From: Pseudomonadota bacterium
Lineage (GTDB): Bacteria; Pseudomonadota; Alphaproteobacteria; Rhizobiales; Rhizobiaceae
NCBI GenBank assembly: GCA_023419995.1
Contig: JAEZXF010000116.1
Span: forward strand, 1-15,241
DNA length: 15,241 nucleotides
Direction: 5' to 3'
Shown: one piece after another, positions 9,676 to 15,241 of the stretch
Numbering within the stretch: position 1 is the stretch's first letter
Layout of the letters: each line of letters begins with the position of its first letter
Translations under genes and position numbers: made by a program
The notes under the pieces: generated by a model
What the model was told of the DNA's origin: nothing
Database searches by the model: none
What the model saw: the letters and a program-made list of their open reading frames with translations, nothing else

Positions 9676-10602
9676 ATGGCGAAGAAGCACGTAGCCGTTC
9701 TGATGGGGGGATTTTCCTCTGAACGTCCCGTTTCCCTGTCGTCCGGCAAGGCGTGCGCCGATGCGCTGGAGGCGGAGGGCTACCCCGTGACCCGGGTCGA
9801 CGTCGGGCGCGACGTCTCGCAGGTGCTGACGGCGCTGAAGCCGGACGTCGCCTTCAACGCGCTGCACGGCCCCTACGGCGAGGACGGCACCATCCAGGGC
9901 GTCCTCGAGTATCTCCAGATCCCCTACACCCATTCGGGCGTGCTCGCCTCGGCGCTGGCCATGAACAAGGAGCAGGCCAAGAGGGTGGCGAAGGCGGCAG
10001 GCATCCCGGTCGCGGAATCGAAGGTGATGAGCCGCTTCGACATCGGCAGCCGGCATCCGATGAAGCCGCCCTACGTGGTCAAGCCGGTGTGCGAGGGGTC
10101 GAGCTTCGGCGTGGTCATCGTCAAGGAGGACCAGGCCCATCCGCCGCAGGTGATCGTCTCCGACGACTGGCGCTACGGCGACACGGTGATGGTCGAGCGC
10201 TTCGTCCACGGTCGCGAGCTGACCTGCGCCGTGATGGGAGACGTGGCGCTCGGCGTCACCGAGATCATCCCGCAGGGGCATTCCTTCTACGATTACGACG
10301 CGAAATACGTGCCGGGCGGATCAAAACACGAATGCCCGGCAAAAGTTTCACCGATTATTTACCAAAAGATACAGACACTGGCGCTGAAGGCACATCAGGC
10401 AATCGGCTGTCGCGGCGTTTCCCGGTCCGACTTCCGCTACGACGACCGCCATTCCGAGAATGGCGAGTTGATCTGGCTGGAGGTCAACACCCAACCGGGC
10501 ATGACGCCGACGTCGCTGGTGCCCGAGATTGCCGCCGAGGCAGGACACAGTTTTGGTGAGCTTCTGAGCTGGATCGTGGAGGACGCTTCTTGTTCTCGTT
10601 GA
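9676..10602 (+). CDS. ddl: D-alanine--D-alanine ligase
   Basis: Ddl is an ATP-grasp enzyme that joins two D-alanines in the cytoplasm; MurF uses the dipeptide. The protein has 308 residues. It starts with [20 protein letters not shown], then [30 protein letters not shown], the ATP-grasp lysine region [43 protein letters not shown], and the metal and D-Ala site [17 protein letters not shown] chose ATG 9676 because the family starts just before this first strand; AGGGGA lies 10 nt upstream. An in-frame ATG at 9643 has a well-placed GGAGAAG and would add 11 residues, so it remains possible. Codons from about 10321 to 10380 are unusually AT-rich. The stop overlaps ftsQ by 13 nt. Confidence 0.96.
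   Translation: MAKKHVAVLMGGFSSERPVSLSSGKACADALEAEGYPVTRVDVGRDVSQVLTALKPDVAFNALHGPYGEDGTIQGVLEYLQIPYTHSGVLASALAMNKEQAKRVAKAAGIPVAESKVMSRFDIGSRHPMKPPYVVKPVCEGSSFGVVIVKEDQAHPPQVIVSDDWRYGDTVMVERFVHGRELTCAVMGDVALGVTEIIPQGHSFYDYDAKYVPGGSKHECPAKVSPIIYQKIQTLALKAHQAIGCRGVSRSDFRYDDRHSENGELIWLEVNTQPGMTPTSLVPEIAAEAGHSFGELLSWIVEDASCSR
10321..10380 (+). other. AT-rich patch inside ddl
   Basis: By hand count this 60-nt stretch is 40 percent G+C (24 of 60), against roughly two thirds in neighbouring genes. It uses codons rare elsewhere in the window (TCA, AAA, GTT, ATT, ATA, ACA), yet the encoded residues (around [21 protein letters not shown]) look normal for Ddl. It lies about 210 nt upstream of ftsQ. An embedded regulatory element is one explanation. 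Confidence 0.5.
10578..10583 (+). promoter_or_regulatory. Ribosome binding site supporting the ftsQ TTG start
   Basis: GGAGGA lies near the end of ddl, 6 nt before TTG 10590. For the alternative ATG at 10602 the spacer would be 18 nt, which is too long. This supports TTG as the start codon. Confidence 0.65.
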
Positions 10603-11525
10603 TGGCAGGACGGAACGGCGGTGCCGGCGCGGCATCGCGCGGCGGCCGGGCGCATGCGTCCGGCGGCCTTGTCCTGCCGCGCGTGCTGCGCAAGCCGGCC
10701 CGCTTCCTTTCCCGCCTGGTTTCCGGCGACGTCGAGGCGCCGCCGCACGCGATGCTGGCGTTGTCGGCCGTGCTGATCGGGTCGTTCTCGCTCTACGGCG
10801 TCGCGGTGGGCGGCCACATGCCGGCCGTGGTGCAGGCGGTGACCGCCCGCACCGGCTTTGCCGTCAACGAGATCCGCGTCAGCGGCAATGTCGAGACGTC
10901 CGAGATCGATATCTTCGACCGTGTCGGCCTCGACGGCTGGACCTCGCTGGTCGGCTTCGACGTGCTGGAAGCGCGTGCGCGCATCGAGAGCCTGCCGTGG
11001 GTCGAGAGCGTCGCCGTGCGCAAGGTCTATCCCTCGACGCTCGAGGTGAAGGTCGCCGAACGCACCCCGTTCGCCATCTGGCAGCAGGGCTCGGTCCTGT
11101 CGCTGATCGAGGCGGACGGCCGGGTGATCGCGCCGCTCAGCGGGGCGCGCCACGCGGCGCTGCCGCTCGTCGTCGGGCGCGGCGCGGACAAGTCCGCGGC
11201 CGATTTCATCACCCGCGTCGCCGTCCATCCCGATCTTGCCGCGAGGGTGCGCGGCTATGTGCGCGTGTCCGAGCGTCGCTGGAACCTGCGCCTCGACAAC
11301 GGCGTCACGGTCAAGCTGCCGGAGCGCGGCGAGGACGCGGCGCTGGCGGAGCTGGCCGCGCTCGACGCCCGCAACGGGCTCCTGTCGCGCGACATCGAGA
11401 GCGTCGACATGCGGCTTGCCGACCGCATGGTCGTCAAGTTGTCGCCGGACGCCGCCGCGGCGCGCGACGCCGCGCTCAAGGACCGTCTCGGAAAGAACTA
11501 CAAGCCCGCGGAGCGCAGCATATGA
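10590..11525 (+). CDS. ftsQ: Cell division protein FtsQ
   Basis: FtsQ is a bitopic inner-membrane divisome protein that links the early cytoplasmic ring to the periplasmic FtsB-FtsL complex and FtsW-FtsI. From TTG 10590 the protein has 311 residues. It has a basic, Gly- and Arg-rich cytoplasmic tail of about 50 residues, one membrane segment at about 54-75 ([19 protein letters not shown]), and a POTRA domain at about 89-160 ([19 protein letters not shown], then [21 protein letters not shown]). The FtsQ-type beta domain follows ([37 protein letters not shown]). The start overlaps ddl by 13 nt. ATG 10602, at the ddl stop, is the alternative and would remove four residues. The stop overlaps ftsA as ATGA. 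Confidence 0.95.
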   Translation: MFSLMAGRNGGAGAASRGGRAHASGGLVLPRVLRKPARFLSRLVSGDVEAPPHAMLALSAVLIGSFSLYGVAVGGHMPAVVQAVTARTGFAVNEIRVSGNVETSEIDIFDRVGLDGWTSLVGFDVLEARARIESLPWVESVAVRKVYPSTLEVKVAERTPFAIWQQGSVLSLIEADGRVIAPLSGARHAALPLVVGRGADKSAADFITRVAVHPDLAARVRGYVRVSERRWNLRLDNGVTVKLPERGEDAALAELAALDARNGLLSRDIESVDMRLADRMVVKLSPDAAAARDAALKDRLGKNYKPAERSI

Positions 11526-12835
11526 ACTGGCTCGCGGGACAGAAGGACACGGCCGCCGGGCGCTCCGGCGTCGTCACCGTGCTCGACATCGGCTCGACCA
11601 AGATCTGCTGCGTCATCGGCAGGCTGAAGCCCTGCGCCGAGAGCGAGCGCCTGCCCGGGCGCACCCATCAGGTGCGCGTCATCGGCATCGGCCACCAGAA
11701 GTCGCAGGGCGTGAAGTCCGGCACGATCGTCGATCTCGACGCGGCGGAGCAGGCGATCCGGCTCGCCGTCGATGCGGCCGAGCGCATGGCCGGGCTGACG
11801 GTCGAGTCGCTCATCGTCAACGTCTCGGCCGGCCGGCTGAAGAGCCAGGTCTTCTCCTCCTCGGTCAATCTCGGCGGCCACGAGGCCGGCGAGGGCGACG
11901 TCCGCCGCGTGCTCGCGGCCGGCGCCAAGCAGGCGCAGCGCGCCGAGCGCGAGGTGGTGCATTCGCTGCCGATCGGCTTCTCGCTCGACGCCGAGCGCGG
12001 CGTGCGCGACCCCGAGGGAATGATCGGCGAGGTGCTGGGCGTCGACATGCACGTGCTGACCGCCGACGCCGCGCCGCTGCGCAACCTCGAGCTGTGCGTC
12101 AACCGCGCGCACCTTTCCGTCGAGCGCATGGTGGCCACGCCCTATGCCAGCGGCCTGTCGGCGCTGGTCGACGACGAGGCGGAGATGGGCGCGGCCTGCA
12201 TCGACATGGGCGGCGGCACCACGACGATCTCGATCTTCGCCGACGGCCGCTTCGTGCATGCCGACGTGCTGCCGGTCGGCGGCGGGCATGTGACGATGGA
12301 CCTCGCGCGCGGGCTTTCGACGCGGCGCGAGCATGCCGAGCGGCTGAAGGTGATGCACGGCTCGGCGCTGCCGATGGCCGACGACGACCGCGACATGGTG
12401 ACGATCCAGCCGATGGGGCCGGACGAGAGCGACGTGCCGCAGCACGTTCCGCGCGCTGTGATGAACAGGATCATCCGCGCCCGCGTCGAGGAGACGCTGG
12501 AGATCGTGCGCGACCGGCTCAACAAGTCAGGCTTCGGCGGCGTGGTCGGCAAGCGCGTGGTGCTGACCGGCGGAGCGAGTCAGCTCGCCGGCCTGCCGGA
12601 GGCGGCGCGGCGTATCCTGGCCCGCAACGTGCGGCTCGGACGGCCGCTCGGCGTCGCCGGCCTGCCCGAGGCGGCCAAGGGCCCGGCCTTCTCCACGGCG
12701 GTGGGCCTTCTAATCTATCCGCAGGTGGCGGCGATGGAGAACCGGCAGACGCGCGGCGGACTGCTGCGCTTCCGCGCGACGGGGACGGGCGGCCCGCTCG
12801 GCCGCGTCGGGCGCTGGATCAGGGACAGTTTTTGA
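11522..12835 (+). CDS. ftsA: Cell division protein FtsA
   Basis: FtsA is an actin-like ATPase that tethers FtsZ filaments to the inner membrane and recruits later divisome proteins. The protein has 437 residues. Visible features are phosphate-1 motif TVLDIGSTKICCVIGRL near residues 19-35, the FtsA-specific 1C domain (VESLIVNVSAGRLKSQ, REVVHSLPIGFSLD, GVRDPEGMIG), phosphate-2 motif CIDMGGGTTTISIF, LPVGGGHVTMDLA, adenosine motif VVLTGGASQLAGLPE, and a C-terminal amphipathic membrane-targeting helix ending GRVGRWIRDSF. The ATG lies in the 4-nt overlap with ftsQ, with only a weak ribosome site, which suggests coupled translation. FtsA normally binds the conserved C-terminal peptide of FtsZ, encoded next but located beyond the ftsZ stop described below. 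Confidence 0.97.
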   Translation: MNWLAGQKDTAAGRSGVVTVLDIGSTKICCVIGRLKPCAESERLPGRTHQVRVIGIGHQKSQGVKSGTIVDLDAAEQAIRLAVDAAERMAGLTVESLIVNVSAGRLKSQVFSSSVNLGGHEAGEGDVRRVLAAGAKQAQRAEREVVHSLPIGFSLDAERGVRDPEGMIGEVLGVDMHVLTADAAPLRNLELCVNRAHLSVERMVATPYASGLSALVDDEAEMGAACIDMGGGTTTISIFADGRFVHADVLPVGGGHVTMDLARGLSTRREHAERLKVMHGSALPMADDDRDMVTIQPMGPDESDVPQHVPRAVMNRIIRARVEETLEIVRDRLNKSGFGGVVGKRVVLTGGASQLAGLPEAARRILARNVRLGRPLGVAGLPEAAKGPAFSTAVGLLIYPQVAAMENRQTRGGLLRFRATGTGGPLGRVGRWIRDSF

Positions 12836-12893
12836 GTAGTAGCGGGGACAGCCCCCAGGCGGCCGCAGCGGCGAAGCGGCGGGACAGGCGAAA

Positions 12894-12902
12894 AGGACGA
12901 GG
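12894..12902 (+). promoter_or_regulatory. Ribosome binding site for ftsZ
   Basis: AGGACGAGG in the 70-nt ftsA-ftsZ gap precedes ATG 12906 at good spacing. The intact strong site indicates that ftsZ is expected to be translated independently of ftsA. The rest of the gap holds only a small GGGG-ACAG-CCCC hairpin at 12845-12856. Confidence 0.65.
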
Positions 12903-12905
12903 ACA

Positions 12906-14462
12906 ATGACCATCAATCTCAAGAAGCCGGACATCACCGAGCTGAAGCCGCGCATCACCGTGTTCGGTGTCGGCGGCGGTGGCGGCAATGCCGTCAACAA
13001 CATGATCACCGCCGGCCTCAAGGGGGTCGAGTTCGTCGTCGCCAACACCGACGCGCAGGCGCTGACCACCTCGAAGTCCGAGCGCCTGATCCAGCTCGGC
13101 GCGCACGTGACCGAGGGCCTGGGCGCCGGCGCGCTGCCCGAGGTCGGCCGCGCGGCCGCCGAGGAGTGCATCGACGAGATCATGGACCACCTGTGCAACA
13201 CGCACATGTGCTTCGTCACCGCCGGCATGGGCGGCGGCACCGGCACCGGGGCGGCGCCCGTCGTCGCCCGCGCGGCGCGCGACAAGGGCATCCTCACCGT
13301 CGGCGTCGTCACCAAGCCGTTCCACTTCGAGGGCCAGCGCCGGATGAAGACGGCGGACCAGGGCATCGAGGAACTGCAGAAGTGCGTCGACACCCTCATC
13401 GTCATCCCGAACCAGAACCTCTTCCGCATCGCCAACGACAAGACGACCTTCGCCGACGCCTTCGGCATGGCCGACCAGGTCCTCTATTCGGGCGTCGCCT
13501 GCATCACCGACCTGATGGTCAAGGAAGGCCTGATCAACCTCGACTTCGCGGACGTCCGTTCCGTGATGCGCGAGATGGGCAAGGCGATGATGGGCACGGG
13601 CGAGGCGTCCGGCGAAGGCCGCGCCATGGCCGCCGCGGATGCCGCTATCGCCAAACCGCTCCTCGACGAAACCTCCATGAAGGGCGGCTAGGGCCTCCTG
13701 ATCTCGATCACCGGCGGCCGCGACCTCACGCTGTTCGAGGTCGACGAGGCGGCGACCCGCATCCGCGAGGAGGTCGATTCCGACGCCAACATCATTCTCG
13801 GCGCCACCTTCGACGAGGCGCTGGAAGGCGTGATCCGCGTGTCGGTCGTGGCGACCGGCATCGACAAGACGGCGGCGGAAGCCTTCGACCGCCAGCCCGA
13901 GATGCGCACGGCCCCCGTACAGCGCCCGGCTCCCGCACCGGTCGCCGCGGCGCCGGCCTATGCTCCGGCTCAGCCGGCACCCGCACCCGTCGCGGCCTAC
14001 GCCGCGCCGCAGGCGCCGGCGCCGGTCAAGCCCGCGCCCTACCAGCTGCAGGCCGGCTCGCAGGACCTCGAGGACGATTTCACCGCCGCTCTCGAGGCCG
14101 AGATCGCCCACGTCACACCGCAGGACTTCCCAAACGTCTCGCCCCGGATGCCGCGGGTTGAGGACTTCCCGCCGGTCGTTCAGGCCGAGCTGGAGCGCCG
14201 CGCGGCCGCGTCCCCCGAGGCGCACGGCGACGAGCGTGGTCCGATGGGTCTGCTGCGGCGTCTGACGACCGGCCTCTCGCGCCGCGAGGACGAGGAGATG
14301 CCGCTGTCCCGCGCACCGGAAGCGCGTCCCGCCGAGGCGAGCCCCTATGCGCCGCGCCGGCAGGCCGCCGAGTCGGCTGCCCGGCCCGCCGCCCCCGTCC
14401 GCGCGCAGAGCGAGGACGATCAGTTGGAGATCCCGGCCTTCTTGCGCCGCCAGTCCAGCTAG
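12906..14462 (+). pseudogene. ftsZ: Cell division GTPase FtsZ, reading frame interrupted by an in-frame TAG
   Basis: FtsZ is the tubulin-like GTPase that forms the division ring. Reading through codon 262, the frame has 518 codons before its natural TAG. The GTPase motifs are intact: [11 protein letters not shown] (T1), ANTDAQAL (T3), [13 protein letters not shown] (T4), PNQNLFRIA and the T7 loop [11 protein letters not shown]. The frame then stops at TAG 13689-13691 after [26 protein letters not shown] follows at once in the same frame, so this is a nonsense change, not a frameshift. Beyond lie a Pro/Ala-rich linker with PAPxPV repeats (13926-14039), a basic GLLRRL segment near residue 447, and the C-terminal peptide [12 protein letters not shown]. 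Translation stopping at the TAG yields 261 residues (12906-13691) without part of the second globular domain, the linker or the FtsA-binding tail. Confidence 0.85.
13689..13691 (+). other. In-frame amber codon inside ftsZ
   Basis: TAG replaces a codon for which I remember Lys, Arg or Gln in alphaproteobacterial FtsZ (context [14 protein letters not shown]). AAG or CAG would become TAG by one substitution. TAG is also the natural stop of mraY, ftsW and ftsZ itself here, which argues against general reassignment of TAG. Confidence 0.9.
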
Positions 14463-14491
14463 CGTCCCCTACACCGGATCACGAACGTTGC

Positions 14492-14520
14492 AGCCCGCCT
14501 CGTACTGAGGCGGGCTTTTT
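14492..14520 (+). terminator. Intrinsic terminator after ftsZ
   Basis: AGCCCGCCTC (14492-14501), loop GTACT, and GAGGCGGGCT (14507-14516) form a perfect 10-bp GC-rich stem. The T run is 14516-14520. It lies 29 nt after the ftsZ stop and should end the dcw transcript before lpxC. Confidence 0.93.
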
Positions 14521-14521
14521 C

Positions 14522-14600
14522 GTAACCCGTTGACTGTGATTAATTTTAACGGTCGCGAAACCACTCGCGCCGTAACATTGGGTAAGAAATCGTCATTTGG
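14522..14600 (+). promoter_or_regulatory. AT-rich likely promoter region of lpxC
   Basis: Immediately after the terminator the sequence becomes AT-rich (TTGACT at 14530-14535, then TTAATTTTAAC at 14540-14550). TTGACT resembles a -35 element, but at 17-nt spacing I find no good -10; TAACAT at 14573-14578 is a possible -10 without a matching -35. A promoter is expected here because the terminator separates lpxC from ftsZ, but its exact position is not determined. Confidence 0.4.
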
Positions 14601-14625
14601 GCTGGACGGCGGCGGGAGTTAGTTT

Positions 14626-14685
14626 GAGAGGTGCCCGAGACGTGTCCCGGGCCGTTGCGGGCCAGGCCTTGGGAGGGCGCCTCTC
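14626..14685 (+). other. Long stem-loop in the probable lpxC leader
   Basis: GAGAGGTGCCC (14626-14636) pairs over 11 bp, with one G-U pair, with GGGCGCCTCTC (14675-14685). Inside, TCCC (14645-14648) can pair with GGGA (14671-14674), and GGCC (14650-14653) with GGCC (14660-14663) across a 6-nt loop. It ends 45 nt before the lpxC start, so it would sit in the mRNA leader if transcription starts upstream. No known riboswitch class was recognised. Confidence 0.45.
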
Positions 14686-14714
14686 CGCTTCCGTTACTTC
14701 GCGCTCGTCGCGTC

Positions 14715-14720
14715 AGGGGA
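14715..14720 (+). promoter_or_regulatory. Ribosome binding site for lpxC (GTG start)
   Basis: AGGGGA lies 10 nt before GTG 14731. It is the best purine-rich site near the first LpxC residues and supports GTG as the start. Confidence 0.55.
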
Positions 14721-14730
14721 AAGTGCCGCA

Positions 14731-15241
14731 GTGAAGGAATTCCAGCAGACGATCGGCGCCCGCATCGGTTTCAACGGTGTCGGCGTTCACTCCGGGCACG
14801 CGGTGGAGATGGCGATCCATCCCGCCGACCCGGACACCGGAATCGTCTTCCACGTCTTCGAGGCCTCGGGATTGATCCGCGAACTGCGCGCGATCTCCGC
14901 GAACGTCTCCTCCACCGATCTGGCGACCGTCGTCGGCGACGTTTCGGGCGCCCATGTCTCGACGGTCGAGCATCTGATGGCGGCCCTCTACGCGATGGGC
15001 GTCGACAACGCCATCGTTGAGGTCGAGGGCTCCGAGGTGCCGATTCTCGACGGCTGCGCCCGCGACTTCGTCGACGCGGTCCAGAAGGCCGGTCTCGTGA
15101 CGCAGCGCAGCGCTCGCCGCTTCATCCGCGTCCTGAAGCCCGTCGTCGTCGAGATGGGCGCGGCCCGCGCCGAGTACCGGCCGCACGAGGGCATGCGTTT
15201 CGAGGTGGAGATCGATTTTCCGACGCCGGCCATCGGCCGTC
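14731..15241 (+). CDS. lpxC: UDP-3-O-acyl-N-acetylglucosamine deacetylase LpxC, N-terminal part (3' end outside window)
   Basis: LpxC is a zinc deacetylase and catalyses the first committed step of lipid A synthesis in the cytoplasm. The window holds 170 codons, a little over half of a typical protein of about 300 residues. Recognisable segments are QQTIGARIGFNGVGVHSG, the family's N-terminal signature; STVEHLMAAL, in which Glu80 and His81 match the catalytic Glu and first zinc ligand; and EVPILDGCARDFVDAV. The other zinc ligands lie beyond the window. GTG 14731 is the likely start: it follows AGGGGA, and the conserved strand begins a few codons later. The gene sits behind the ftsZ terminator and so probably has its own promoter. 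lpxC after ftsZ is a common arrangement in proteobacterial dcw clusters. Confidence 0.95.
   Translation, partial: MKEFQQTIGARIGFNGVGVHSGHAVEMAIHPADPDTGIVFHVFEASGLIRELRAISANVSSTDLATVVGDVSGAHVSTVEHLMAALYAMGVDNAIVEVEGSEVPILDGCARDFVDAVQKAGLVTQRSARRFIRVLKPVVVEMGAARAEYRPHEGMRFEVEIDFPTPAIGR

Noticed and set aside
12836..12905. Separate ftsZ promoter in the ftsA-ftsZ gap
   Set aside because: The 70-nt gap is GC-rich and contains no recognisable -35/-10 pair; only the ribosome site is convincing. A promoter within the 3' end of ftsA remains possible but is not visible.
13689..13691. TAG read as pyrrolysine or through global amber reassignment
   Set aside because: TAG is the natural terminator of mraY (3298-3300), ftsW (5876-5878) and ftsZ (14460-14462) in this window, the site is a plain Lys/Arg/Gln position, and pyrrolysine use in FtsZ is not known to me.
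13830..14462. A separate gene made from the C-terminal part of ftsZ
   Set aside because: The GTG at 13830 is an internal valine codon of FtsZ ([12 protein letters not shown]) with no ribosome site. The conserved coding sequence starts directly after the TAG, 138 nt earlier, so this is a remnant of one gene.
14540..14550. Possible CtrA binding site (TTAATTTTAAC) before lpxC
   Set aside because: The CtrA consensus is TTAA-N7-TTAA(C). Here the two TTAA units are only 2 nt apart, so the full motif is absent; a half-site cannot be excluded.
14631..15020. Plus-strand frame of 129 codons overlapping the start of lpxC
   Set aside because: It is out of frame with the clearly conserved LpxC sequence, is Arg- and Gly-rich, and has no motif.

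Overview
The window is one continuous stretch of the division and cell wall (dcw) cluster, all on the + strand, from a high-GC alphaproteobacterium. The gene order is murE (3' part), murF, mraY, murD, ftsW, murG, murC, murB, gap, ddl, ftsQ, ftsA, ftsZ, terminator, lpxC (5' part). This order, lpxC directly after ftsZ, the FtsZ tail peptide EIPAFLRR and the style of the FtsW and Ddl proteins fit the Hyphomicrobiales (Rhizobiales), perhaps a Mesorhizobium-like Phyllobacteriaceae member. That placement is inference from remembered family sequences. No mobile element, tRNA, rRNA or CRISPR array was seen.

Positions 1-9369 hold eight tightly packed genes. Most neighbours overlap by 1-4 nt (ATGA, GTGA or TGATG junctions) or lie 1-2 nt apart; the largest gap is 23 nt. 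They encode the cytoplasmic steps from UDP-MurNAc to lipid II (MurB-MurC-MurD-MurE-MurF, then MraY and MurG) plus FtsW, the SEDS polymerase of the septum. MurE carries the DNPR signature of meso-diaminopimelate enzymes.

Positions 9370-9675 form the only long break inside the cluster. It contains eight GANTC sites within 126 bp; by my eye count only twelve others occur in the rest of the window. GANTC is the target of the cell-cycle methyltransferase CcrM in alphaproteobacteria, so this looks like a methylation-responsive control region for the ddl-ftsQ-ftsA-ftsZ block.

Positions 9676-14462 hold ddl (D-Ala-D-Ala supply), ftsQ, ftsA and ftsZ. The ftsZ frame is broken by an in-frame TAG at 13689-13691, inside the conserved globular domain, although the sequence on both sides stays in one frame and conserved to the canonical C-terminal peptide. 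Because ftsZ is normally essential, this is a sequence error, a recent lesion covered by another ftsZ copy, or an unusual readthrough case.

Positions 14463-14730 hold a strong intrinsic terminator, an AT-rich likely promoter block and a long stem-loop in the probable leader of lpxC, the first committed enzyme of lipid A synthesis. lpxC starts at GTG 14731 and runs off the window.
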